A stretch of DNA of 64,000 bases from the NCBI GenBank assembly GCA_963556145.1, contig OY744461.1, positions 4,898,001-4,962,000 of the forward strand, in the 5' to 3' direction. A model generated the notes under the pieces. That model had not been told where the DNA came from. It ran no database searches and worked only from the letters and a program-made list of their open reading frames with translations. The position numbers and the translations under genes were made by a program. The stretch comes from Hygrocybe punicea (Eukaryota > Basidiomycota > Agaricomycetes > Agaricales > Hygrophoraceae). Positions 1 through 10,673 of the stretch are shown here, piece after piece; the first letter of the stretch is position 1, and every line of letters starts with the position of its first letter.

Positions 1-3000
1 CAATCCATCTACAATAATCCCCATTTGTTCCCTCAAATGATGCCATGGTTGTTTCCCTATGGCCTTGGTGGAATTGGTAACTCATTGATCCAAGGCAAAA
101 TTTCAGAAATCAAACACAAGAGACACTTGTTAATGTACTATGACAAGAGGTTTCAGAAAGATCCACACTTTCCTTTGATTGTATTCAACCATGAGCAAAT
201 AAAGGAGTCTACAACAGGTGGCTATTTATTAGCTGAAAAGGCAAAATTTAAACACATTTCACAAAGATTGATGGATGTTGATCTTGGAGTGTTGAATAAC
301 ATTGCTAGAAAAATGGAAAATGGTGAACATGTCACTCCAGAAACAGATGAAGAGAAGTTATGTTTCCAGTTAATTAAAGACATTGATCATGTAGGAAGTC
401 ATGTCAAAGGATCACTCACAAGCAAAAAATATATGAGAAATGAAGTCTGGTCTCTGATGTCCTTTGTGGGTGCACCTTCATGGTTTATCACATTTTCACC
501 AGCTGATAACATGCATCCACTGTCTTTATATTTTGCTGATACCAAAGAAACCTTTACACCAGAGCTTAGAGGATATGATGAGCGGTACAGACTTATTGCA
601 GAAAATCCAGTGGCTGGTGCTAGATTCTTCCACTTTATGGTAGAACTTTTTATCAAAACACATGTCCTTGGAGTTGGATCAAAGCATTCTGGTTTTTATG
701 GTGACACCAAGGCATACTATGGCACAGTGGAGCAACAAGGACGTCTCACTCTTCACATGCACATGCTACTATGGCTCAAGGGATGTCTGTCACCTCAGGA
801 AATCAGAGATAGAATAATGGATCCAAATTCAGATTTCCAACAAGCTTTTGTTCAGTATCTAGAAAGTGTGCACATTGGTGAATTCATGACTGGTACAATG
901 GATGAAGTCAAAGCTAAAGTCAACCAAAAATCTGAACAAGAAGGCTATAAAGATCCAACTCAGACTCTGCCTGAAGCACCCCCACCTATGTGTACAATTC
1001 AGCATGATGTGAACAGTGACAACAATTGTAATGACTGCAAATCAGTGAATTCATGGTGGGACAGATTTGCAGGCACTGTTGATCATTTGATTTTACGCTC
1101 CAATGTACATAATTGTGGCAGAAATAGTTCAAACAATGAGAAAGTTCAGAGAAAAGATAGACCCAGTTGCATGAACAAACATGGTAAATGCAAAGCTAGA
1201 TTTCCCAGACCTGTGTTTGAATCAACACAAGTAGACCCAAAAACTGGTGCATTGAACATGAAAAAGGGAGAAGCATGGATTAATACATTGACACCGCTTG
1301 TGTCATTTTTACTTCGCTGCAATTCTGATATTACAAGTCTTCTTTCTGGTACTGCAATCAAAGCCATTGTAGCATATATTTCTGACTATATTACAAAGCC
1401 TGGATTGAAAACATATAGCATATTTGATACCATTAGAAGTGTGTTTGACAGAAACTCAGAAATGCTTGGAGGATCCATGAAAAGAAAAGACAAAGCTAGA
1501 AAAATCATCACCCAGATCATTAATGCTTTGACTGCAAAACTTGAAATTGGTGGACCAATGGCTTCAATGTATCTGCTTGGCAACCCTGATCATTATACCA
1601 GTCATGAATTCATTCCTGTTTATTGGAGAAACTATGTGAGAGAAGTCCAAAAAGCTTGGAATCCTGATGAAAATGATAACATGCAAGTTGACTCTGAAAA
1701 AGTAGTATTGCACAATCAAAAGGGAAATTTCATAGGATTATCTGCAGTGCATGACTATATATACAGACCACCTCATTATGAAGACATGAATTTATATGAA
1801 TGGGTGCAGGGTGCAGAAAGAGTCAAGAGAAACATTCAAAAAGCTCATGATGAAATAAACAGTGATGATGAGTTAGATGTCTTGGAATCTGAGCCACAAA
1901 CTGCAACTCACAAAAAAACTTCGAGATCTGGTGTATCAACCAGTAATGACTTGAGCATAGAATTTGATGATTTGAATATCAAAGATGATGACAATTTCAT
2001 AGAATGTGATTCAGAGGACAATGAGTCTGATAGCACTGAGTCTGTCCAAGAAGATACCAAGCTTTTCCTAGAAGATCACCCATTATATGAATCACACTGT
2101 ATAGAATTCAGTGAAAAGAAGAAGAATGTTGTTCCAAACTTTGTTGGTGGTTCATTACCCAGACGTGATAGAGGAGACAGAGAATACTATTGCACTACAA
2201 TGCTCACTCTGTTCAAACCATGGAGATCTGGCAATGACCTCAAAAGTGACCTGGAATCATGGGATGAAGCATTCATTGATCATGAATTCACTGACAGGCA
2301 ATTGGAAATTATGGACCACTTTAATCTGAGATATGAATGCCTTGATGCTACAGATGATTATTCTGCTCAGCTTAGACAAGGAGCAGTGTTAGATGGTACT
2401 TGTCCTCAATTTATGACTTCAGACATGATTTCACACTTGGATGATGACAACATTCAAAATGGTGGTGACTTTGGAGATGACCATTATGAGCAGGACAAAA
2501 CTTCTGCAGATTATGGCACTAACAAATATTCTGAACTTGGTCAACATGGTAGACTGATCAAAGCTCAAATGGATGCCACTGAAAACATTGTCAGAAATAT
2601 TGGTTGGCTTGATCCATGTCCAGATGATTCTATTACTGTAAATTCTGCTCCACTTGAAGTTGAAATGAATCAACCTGGTACTCAATGGAAGCAAGTTGTC
2701 CAAGAACAGAGACAAGAGATACTAGATGAGCGCAATCAACATATTTCTGCAAACTCAAAGTTGACTTCACACAAAATGGATACTGATCCAAATGAAAATG
2801 ATGTGATGATTGTGGACCAAGCATACTTGATGCATACTTTCAGGTCTGCAAATGCACAGAGACAACAGCTAATTGATGCTACAGTTAGCAAATTCAGCTT
2901 GAACACTAAGCAAAAAAGGGCCTTTAGAATTATTGCAAATCATGCTTCATCTTCCAGCACTGACCAGTTGAAAATGAATATTGCTGGAATGGCTGGCACT

Positions 3001-4840
3001 GGAAAATCACAAGTCATCAAAGCAGTTGTTGAGTTCTTTGACACTGCACATGAGTCTCACAGATTTGTAATTCTTGGTCCCACTGGTACATCTGCAGCTT
3101 TGCAAAATGGCTCAACTTATCACTACTTCCTGGGCATCAATCCAAACATGTCAAATAGAAATGAAGCAATGGGCATTGCTCAGCTCAAAGGTAGACTAGA
3201 AGGAGTTGACTATATTTTCATTGATGAAGTCTCAATGCTGTCTTGTCATGATCTCTACAAAATCAGTGCTAGACTAGCTAAAGCTTTGAACATTCATGAC
3301 ATGCCATTTGGTGGAATCAACATGATATTTGCTGGAGACTTTGCACAGTTACCACCAGTTGGAGGTGCACCATTGTACAGTGGAACAGTTGGCACTCAGA
3401 TCACATCAGCCTTGACAACACACTCTCAGGAAACTGCAATTGGAAAAGCACTCTGGCATCAAGTGAACACAGTGGTGATTCTCAGAGAAAACATGAGACA
3501 GAGGACCCAAACAGCTGAGGATGCATTGTTCAGAACTGCCCTTGTCAACATGCACTATGGTAAATGTACTCCACAGGATATTCAATTTTTGAGAACCAGA
3601 AAATTGCAGGCAAACATCCAGACCAGCCCAATGTTGCCTCAAAGAATTTTAGAAATGTTCCTATCATATGTGGCATTCACTCACAAAAGGATCAAATCAA
3701 TCTTCTTGGATGTGAAAGATTTGCTACTGACACCAACCAAAACTTGACCAACTTCTATTCCATTGATAAGTGGGGAAAAGACAAGGATTCTGTGAGAAGC
3801 AAGTCCAAATCAAATGCTATACATCAATCCAGTGACATAGACTTTGATACACAAAGAGAGATATGGAAAGTGCGACATGCTGCAACAGATAACTTTGCTG
3901 GGAAACTCTCTTTGTGTCTTGGTATGCCTGTGATGCTTCGCAACAATGATGCCACTGAACTCTGCATTACAAAAGGACAAGAAGGATTTGTTGTTGGATG
4001 GCAATCAATCAAAGCAAGTCATGGCAAAAGAGTACTTGACACATTATTTGTTGAACTGGACAAACCTCCAAAGCTGGTGCAGATTCCAGGACTTCCTAAC
4101 AATGTAGTGCTCATTGTAAAAAACACCAAGACAATTCAGTGTGTATTTCCCAGTGACCTGAAGGAATCCATTGAGAGACAACAAGTTTGGGTGCTTCCTA
4201 ACTTTGCAATGACTGCTCATGCTGCTCAAGGAAAAACACGTCCATTCAATGTTGTGCATTTAAACAGTTGCTTCAACCACATGTCATATTATTCTTCATT
4301 GTCTAGAAGTGCTTCTGCTGCTGGAACTGTTATCATTCAAGGCTTTGACACCAAAGTGATCACTAGAGGTTGTTCTGGATATCTTAGACAAGAATTTAGA
4401 GAACTAGAATTGCTTGATGAGATTACAAGGATGAGATATGAAGGTGCTTTATCTGATCACATTGATGCTGGTACACGCTCTGTTATGCTTCAAAATTTTC
4501 AGCAGTGGAAGGGAATTCACTATGTTCCTGCCAAAACTGATACTGCTATTAAATGGTCACCAACTGATCCACTCATATTGGCTCGTACAATCCCTGATAG
4601 CCCATGGCAATTGGTTGAAAAAGGCAAAGGAAAACAGAAAGCAGCTGTAATTGCAACTTCATTTGTTCCAGCAAAAGGCTCAGTTGCTATTGCTTCAACC
4701 CACAAACATTCACTTGACACAAACAATGAACCAGCAGCTAAAAGGCCTCGGATCACCAAAGACCATGTCAACAAAGGATCAACAAGCAAGCAACAGGTCA
4801 TAAACTCTCCAACTGGACTGATCTGGGATAGAAATGACTA
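1..4840 (+). pseudogene. Helitron Rep-helicase (copy 1), N-terminal part missing, frameshifted and interrupted
   Basis: Encodes the HUH/Y2 Rep nuclease and PIF1-like SF1B helicase used in rolling-circle transposition. Visible motifs: HUH box LHMHMLLWL near base 755; two-tyrosine motif AYISDYITKP near 1,375; Walker A GMAGTGKSQ near 2,990; Walker B IDEVSM near 3,225; FAGDFAQLPP near 3,330; helicase motif FAMTAHAAQGKTRP near 4,205; SRSASAAGT near 4,310. The frame shifts once at an A-run near 3,600: before it the first frame matches copy 2, after it the second frame does (KHPDQPNVASKNFRNV). That frame then runs to GLIWDRND, where the KDZ transposon enters at 4,841; the TAG at 4,839-4,841 is created by the insertion. 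The protein is therefore inactive for two independent reasons. Close relatives at 33,567 and 46,779 give the expected uninterrupted form. Confidence 0.9.
4834..4840. repeat. Target-site duplication, left copy (ATGACTA)
   Basis: The 7-mer ATGACTA lies immediately left of the KDZ element and again at 15,865-15,871. Deleting the element plus one copy restores the Helitron frame across the site (codons for WDRND followed by YSCAYDS, compared with WDENNWSCAYDS in copy 2). Seen directly in the sequence. Confidence 0.9.
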
Positions 4841-5142
4841 GTAAATCCATATGACTTGTGATTAAACAATGTACATCACAATGCAAAATCCGTTTAAACA
4901 CATGTTGTTTAAACACACATTCATGAAGATTCCATTTATTCTCTCTGCTCCAATCAGCATGTTTAAACATGCAGGTTTAAACCATTTACACAGATTTAAA
5001 TGCTTAAACAGACATTCTCTGTGCTCCAATCCATGTGTTTAAACATACAGGTTTAAATATACAGGTTTAAACCATCAGCAGAAATTCAGATGATTAAACA
5101 GACATTATCCAATGTACTGTTTAAACCGTTAAAACATCAACT
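4841..5142. repeat. Left terminal inverted repeat and subterminal GTTTAAAC array of the KDZ element
   Basis: Perfect GTTTAAAC palindromes start at 4,892, 4,907, 4,961, 4,975, 5,037, 5,065 and 5,119, with diverged copies (GTTTAAAT, ATTAAAC) between. There are two larger direct repeats: ctctctgctccaatc at 4,940 and ctctgtgctccaatc at 5,015. No gene. Such arrays are the usual form of transposase-binding sites; that role is inferred. Confidence 0.75.
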
Positions 5143-8100
5143 CTAGATAATATCACCTTCCAAGGACTTTGTAAATGATATCAGGTCCTCGGCGCGCATA
5201 GCAGCTACATAATCAGACAAATGGCCCTCAGTCAATCTTACATGCATATATCCAGCCTCGTCAAGTTTCTTCTTGCAGTCATTCTCCATTCGTCCATACA
5301 TGTCCGCCTTTTGCCTTGCATAAGCAACATGGCCATCCGAAGAACCTGTCCACAAGACTGAGAGCTGGGACCAAGCTTGTGTCATCCTCTTGAAGCTCCT
5401 TATAACTCTTAGAAACTCTGCAAGTTTTTGCTCGACCTGTTCCTGCCACTGTTGCATTTCGGCTTCTGCACGAAACCACTGCACACAGTCACCTGTGTGT
5501 TGAAGCAAATTTATGAGTAACCATCTTACGTTTTGTAACAGCCTTACCTTCAGCCTCCCACTCCACCATCTCTTTCGCTGACATTTTACCCCAACCCCCC
5601 ATGTGCCAAAGCCATCCTTCCTTTCCCTCTTGTGCTGTCGGAACTACTGTCATATTAAGCATACACTTTGAAAGAATAAATACGTCCATACTGGTGGTAC
5701 CACTGATAAGGTTTCCATCTTGTTTCCTAGCTGTAGTCTTTGCTATTATGGTTGAGCATTACCAAATGCTATACTGATGAAATTGTCATTCATTACCTTT
5801 ATTTCGTCGACTCATTTGTGTCCCACTAACTGAAATAAGATGTGTGAGCAATGCCCAACAAGAAACAATGACATCGGCAACACTCACTTGGCAACAGTTC
5901 CATCTCTCCTTGATTGGATACTTGGCTATCCACATGCACCCCGTGCAGGGTTAGATCACCCGTACTGGCCATTTGTCCATGCATCTGCCACAGCTTGCCA
6001 TCTGTCCGACGTGAATCACCCAAACCACGGCCGCGCTGTCTTGACTTCATGAAAGTGTCCTCGATGGTGAGAGGAGGAAACGGTGACTCGGGATCATTGC
6101 TGTCAACAGCCCCAAGCAATATCAGAGCAAGGCGGGCAGATGCATAAGTTTCCATATGATGATCTCGTCGACTCTGGGCATCTCTAATATAAGATCCTGA
6201 CTTGGTGTTTTCAGCCTGTCCACGTGCATTCTTGCGTTTCCGATCCTGGATTGCCGTCAAGGTCTTGACTGCAGATTGTATTGCATGTAGCGCATCATAT
6301 GCTTCGCCTTCTCGCAACTTTGCCTCTTCGATACCAAGCGCTATGGCCTCGACGGTCTGTTGCTCTTCATGCTCGAAATCTGACGGTAGGAAGAGCTTCT
6401 TGTGTTCAACCTCACATGAACGTTGTCGAGCCACTGCATCTCCAGCCTTGGGCATCAGAAGTCTCTGATCATCACGCCATTTCATGATGCGCAGTCGCAA
6501 CTTCCCTCGCCGAGTGCCAATCTCCTTTTCAAGTGACGCAAGGTGGTGTTCACGATCCTCCGCAACTGTTGCTCTCAGTTTTCGTCTAAATACAAATTAT
6601 CAGCAGTCAAGCGAAACACCACTGAAACGTTCAGACTCACTGTGCATCCTGAATTCGAAGACCCTCATTAAGAAAGGCAGCGATGGAACCTTGGGGAATG
6701 TCAGTGTCCGAGAACTTGGACTCCTGTGCAAGCATATGCTGATAAATTGCTGCCTGAGAAGGCACTACAGTATACGTGAGTTTGTGAGTTCCAAGTGCTA
6801 TCAATGTTACGAAAGACTCACCCTTTGACTTGCAATGTCTGTATACACTCTCCGTCTCTTTCCCCTTTTGCCTGGGCTTACGATCCATTTGATCCCATGC
6901 GTCTCGCTGTTCTGCATATAAAATACATAGCCCTCGAAAATGATCACGCTTTTGAATGTATAATGCTTTAGCAAGGTTGAGGTCGTGTAACAAAGTGGAC
7001 GCTATTGCCACCAGTCAATGAAGGTAATGTTAAAGTTCATGAGCCACTCACCCATTTTCATTGTCTTGAGCCAGTTCCAATCGCCGTGGTGGTCGATCAA
7101 TGTGTCTTGGCGATGGCCATTGTTCATTTGTCTGACATGAGGACCAAGTTGATTTGCTTCAGGCCAGTAGTGTTCAGCTGTCTCCCTGTGAAAATGGCCA
7201 ACACAGGGCATATATGCGGTTGCAAAGGTGTAGAGACACGTCTCTTTGTGCCCCTGGACATGAAGGGCTGGAACTGACCACCGCATCCTACGCACAAGAG
7301 GTGCCATATCTGGAAAGAACTTCTCAAATCGTTTGATGACGTGGACCGAGTATGAGCAGTTGCTGTCATAGGAGCAGATATGGTCAACGTCTGCCTCCTC
7401 ATCCTGAAGGTTGATGTCTGTTTCCTCCGGTGAAGACCGTTGACGAGCGCCATGTGCAAGCGCAAAGTCAGTATTCGCAAATCTGTTCATAATGTAGGGT
7501 AGCGAGTGGAGGAATCGTAGTGAGACACTGCCACATACCTTTCACCAAATTGCATGTCAACTGACGACCAGATGAAGACGTGACTGCATTGACAATTCAC
7601 TGTCCCAGTGATATCCATATTCTTGAATTTCTTCTTATCTTGTTTGTTGACGGCTTTCAGATATGTACATGTTGATTTCTTAACGCCATGTAACCTAATC
7701 AATAAAGAGTTGCACGTTCATATTGTATAATGGTCTAACCTCCTCCGACTTTGGGACATTCCTTAAGTATTCCTTGTAGAGATCGTCCTTTGGGAAATAC
7801 GCATTTCCCTGAAAAAGCGATATGTCATCGGGATCACTGTTCTTCTTCATCTTGTTGCACTGGAAGTTGCCGTCAAGGGTCTTCTGTGATTGGTTGAGAT
7901 GCCTGTGGCATCTCCTATCAGCAAACATATTCGTCAACACTGCAGTGGGTCCCACCTAAGCTCAAATGGCGTTGGTTTCCATCCCTGCTCACTATTGAAA
8001 CCCGGCTCTGGGCATGCTGGGCAGTGCACGATAAGGTTTCCCGGTCTATGATGTGGTAGCACACGATCGATGCCATGGGCTTGTCCAAGACGCTTGCGAA

Positions 8101-9090
8101 GGGTGAGCCACCGCCAAACTCAGACAACACGGAGGAAATTCGCATAAGGATCCTGGAGAATAGCATGAGACGCGAATATAATAATGTCTTTAAACGCACT
8201 GGTACGTCTGCTGTAAACGCGTTGTCCGTCAGGCGCCTGAGAGCTCCAAAGTAATCGTAGGCTGCCTTTTTCGATTCTAGATTGTGAAGATGGAACTCTT
8301 GGAGAACCTTGAATGTGAAGGCAGTCTTCGTGTCGCGAGTAGTTGCAGGAAATAGCCGAGCCCGCATGAGCTGCTCAACCTTCGTACTAGCCCCAAGGCA
8401 GCCACAGACAGCCAGTCGTGTGGCGTGAATGCCATTAGTGTCAACAACAGTGAAGAGAATATTGCTGTTGGGGTTGGGGCAACGAGCTCCGTTGTGACCA
8501 AGGTATATGGTGAAACCCAACGATGAGATATCATGGCGAACGAAAAAGCCCCGTTCAGCATCCCAAACTTCAGCCCAATGGAACGGCAAGTTCTGGTGCG
8601 CTTGAATAAAACAATCTGTGCACGATGCACAGTACTGTGTACAATCGTGGCATTGTGTTGTTCGGACGCCATTGTTGCATGAGCAAAGCGAACCAACTTG
8701 GGGATCCGCCTCAAATTCGATGATAAGCCGTAGAAAATTGTCAAAGTGCCCATCGAAGTCCTCCAGGAGCCGTGAATTCTAGTAGTAGAGTTGTAGTTAT
8801 ACTTTTAAGCGCTAACATACAGAACAAACCTGTGTCTGCTTTCTAGGCAGGTCATCTTTGTCATCCATCAGGTCAGGCTGGTGGCTGGCATCATCGGTGA
8901 TCAGGGGAGAGAGCGTAGTGATCCCCGTGGTACTCGAATCAGATCTGTGTGTCGTGGTGCGTACTTCCATACCAGAATCTCCAACGGTCCGAAAGTGTGC
9001 TTTATGGACGTGTGGGTTTCTAATTCTTGCAGCCTGCCGGGAAAATTGCAGTTCCTCTTCTTCCACAGAAGCTCTCCGTTTTCGGCTCAT
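5143..9090 (-). CDS. KDZ transposase with CxC2-type cysteine cluster (multi-exon)
   Basis: Catalyses cut-and-paste transposition of the surrounding element. It starts at ATG 9,090 (MSRKRRASVEEEELQF) and ends at TAG 5,143. In order: basic N-terminus; CxC2 cysteine cluster (CSCNNGVRTTQCHDC, then CASC, about 8,690-8,600) followed by FFVRHDISSLGFTIYLGH, FTVVDTNGIHATRLAVCGC and LFPATTRDTKTAFTF; then the RNase-H-fold catalytic region with HLNQSQKTLDGNFQCNK (first Asp, about 7,880), GTVNCQCSHVF, SYDSNCSYSVHV (second Asp, about 7,370) and EHYWPEANQLGPHVRQMN (acidic Glu, about 7,170). A long helical C-terminus ends with VQWFRAEAEMQQWQEQVE. Several introns of about 40-60 nt are visible, for example 7,995-7,914 region and 7,546-7,490 region; the acceptor before KSTCTYLKAVNKQDKKKF is at GTTAAG. 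No internal stop is left after splicing, so it looks intact. Family assignment is sure; exact exon borders are inferred. Confidence 0.9.
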
Positions 9091-9295
9091 GTCTCTGGGC
9101 CTAATATTGAGAATGATGAGTATGGAACAAACACCACCCCAGTCAATCACGGATACGCACTAGGGATGGGCAATCAAGTGAGGTGACTGAAATCAATGGG
9201 TTGAGAGTACGATGCAAAACGAGGAACAATAGACTCAACAGTATGTGGCTTGAGGTGGGTAAACGGCGATCCTTAGATAACATGGCCACGGCAGT

Positions 9296-9400
9296 GCAGA
9301 AGAAATGACGCAAAGTCCAATCTCTTGTGAGAGGGAGCAACAGACGCAAAGTCTAAGTCACCGCCAACCAGGATGACGCGAAGTCTACTTCCTGAGTGTG
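9296..9400 (-). promoter_or_regulatory. Hairpin array A (3 bulged hairpins, sense to the KDZ transposase)
   Basis: Cores at 9,307-9,317, 9,343-9,353 and 9,375-9,385, spaced 36 and 32 bp. Read on the minus strand: AAGAGAT, bulge TG, GAC-TTTGC-GTC, ATTTCTT (7 pairs, one G-U); GTGAC, bulge TTA, GAC-TTTGC-GTC, T, GTTGC (5 pairs, two G-U); CAGGA, bulge AGTA, GAC-TTCGC-GTC, A, TCCTG (5 pairs). Stem sequences differ while pairing is kept. Confidence 0.75.
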
Positions 9401-9984
9401 CATAAGGAATACAATGTCCACAGCTTCGTCACCTGGCGAGGTTTGTATTGCCCTCCCAACCTCGAGGGGTGGACAGCCATGTCCATTGACGTGGGTCTGG
9501 CCCTCCCGAGGTAATGAGTGCACACCCAAACTTGCCATTTTCCCTGTTACGGTTGTTCGGGAGGGCGCGCGACGGAGGTCATACGGTTCCTGTGGTTGCT
9601 GGTGCTCCTTCCCGATTCTGATGATCCAGGGCAAGACCCGGAAGGCGAGGTCAAGGGTGTCGAAGTGGAGAGTCTCGCACGTTTGCGATGAGACGATGAC
9701 GGCGCATACGTTGACGAACCAGAGTTGCCCGATGCGCGAGAGGCTGTTTTGCGGAGTCAGTGAGTGGAATGTTTAACGGTTGATGTAATAGAATACAAAT
9801 AGCGTTGGTGGTTCGAAACAAGTAGAGTCGCAGGACGACTACAATGGGGTTGCGAGTGGACGAAGGAGAGGGCTTAAGGGTACAGGGAGCGTGTAGAGTT
9901 GTATTGTAGCGACGCATACCGATGATCGCGCAAAGACGAGTTCTAGAATGAAGTGTTCGTCAGTAGTGAATGGATATATAGATA

Positions 9985-10095
9985 GAAATGAGACGACACG
10001 AAGTCTAATCTCCAGCAGAGCCAGCAACTGACGCAGAGTCTAAGTTGCTGCCGTGGCCCATCCAGATTGACGCAAAGTCTAGATCCAGGATGTGC
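9985..10095 (-). promoter_or_regulatory. Hairpin array B (3 bulged hairpins, sense to the KDZ transposase)
   Basis: Cores at 9,995-10,005, 10,030-10,040 and 10,069-10,079 (spacing 35 and 39 bp). Minus-strand reading: GAGAT, TA, GAC-TTCGT-GTC, GTCTC (5 pairs, one G-U); CAGCAACT, TA, GAC-TCTGC-GTC, AGTTGCTG (8 perfect pairs); CTGGAT, CTA, GAC-TTTGC-GTC, A, ATCTGG (6 pairs, two G-U). The middle hairpin is the clearest of the set. Confidence 0.78.
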
Positions 10096-10324
10096 CAGTG
10101 CACGAGAATGAGTTTGACACTTACCAGCGACGGTTGGCTCCTCTGAGTCGAAGACATAGTGAGTGACTACAAATGCTACATGACCGAATCCGGATTACAA
10201 ATTCTGTATAAGCCTTTTTTCGTCAACAAATCAGCCCGTCGACTTCTACGTTTCCATTCAAGTAACAGTAAGTCATACCCGTCTTATCCCAGTCTTCATA
10301 CCCAGAACTAGACTCTGTGTCATT

Positions 10325-10400
10325 CTGGTGGAGTTGAGACTTTGACTTTGCGTCGGTCTCGACTCACAGCGAGAGATTTGACTCTGCGTCGTCTCTTGCA
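10325..10400 (+). promoter_or_regulatory. Hairpin array C (2 bulged hairpins, sense to the plus-strand cargo gene)
   Basis: Cores at 10,344-10,354 and 10,380-10,390, 36 bp apart. Plus-strand reading: GAGTTGAGAC, TTT, GAC-TTTGC-GTC, G, GTCTCGACTC (10 pairs, one U-G); GCGAGAGAT, TT, GAC-TCTGC-GTC, GTCTCTTGC (9 pairs, two wobble). Confidence 0.78.
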
Positions 10401-10554
10401 CGTACCTCGCAAAGCTGTTCAACATAACTCACAATCATTATTCTAGGTTGCCTTGTGGTTCACCAGTACGCCACGTCCCGCGGCATCCAGTGCAAGACAA
10501 GTTTCGAGGTGGTAGTTTAACGGTTAGTCCTTTTATTTCATCCAACTTTGTGCA

Positions 10555-10660
10555 ATCCCGGAATTCGACTATGCGTCGTTCCAGCAAAGTAGGGACTTTG
10601 ACTTTGCCTCAGTCTTTACTCACCGCGAGAGATTAGACTTTGCGTCGTCTCTAACCCTCT
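10555..10660 (+). promoter_or_regulatory. Hairpin array D (3 bulged hairpins, sense to the plus-strand cargo gene)
   Basis: Cores at 10,567-10,577, 10,600-10,610 and 10,636-10,646 (spacing 33 and 36 bp). Plus-strand reading: GGAAT, TC, GAC-TATGC-GTC, GTTCC (5 pairs); AGTAGGGACT, TT, GAC-TTTGC-CTC, AGTCTTTACT (10 pairs, two G-U; the inner GTC is changed to CTC); AGAGAT, TA, GAC-TTTGC-GTC, GTCTCT (6 pairs). The array ends just before the first visible exon of the cargo gene, so it lies in its leader or in an early intron. Confidence 0.75.
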
Positions 10661-10673
10661 TCCTTGAATATTA

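Larger units (their letters stand above)
9091..10673. promoter_or_regulatory. Divergent intergenic/leader region between KDZ transposase and first cargo gene
   Basis: About 1.6 kb lies between the minus-strand transposase and the plus-strand gene. No convincing coding exon. It contains eleven imperfect hairpins with the core GAC-N5-GTC in four clusters (6 in the left half, 5 in the right half). Read in the direction of the nearest gene, every copy has the same orientation, GAC(T)N(N)GCGTC. The two halves are thus mirror images around about 10,200. The individual arrays are listed separately. Confidence 0.75.

Noticed and set aside
9353..9776. Small genes in the divergent KDZ intergenic region (93-126 codon frames on both strands)
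   Set aside because: Overlapping opposite frames without motif or splice context; the conserved feature there is the hairpin set, not a protein.
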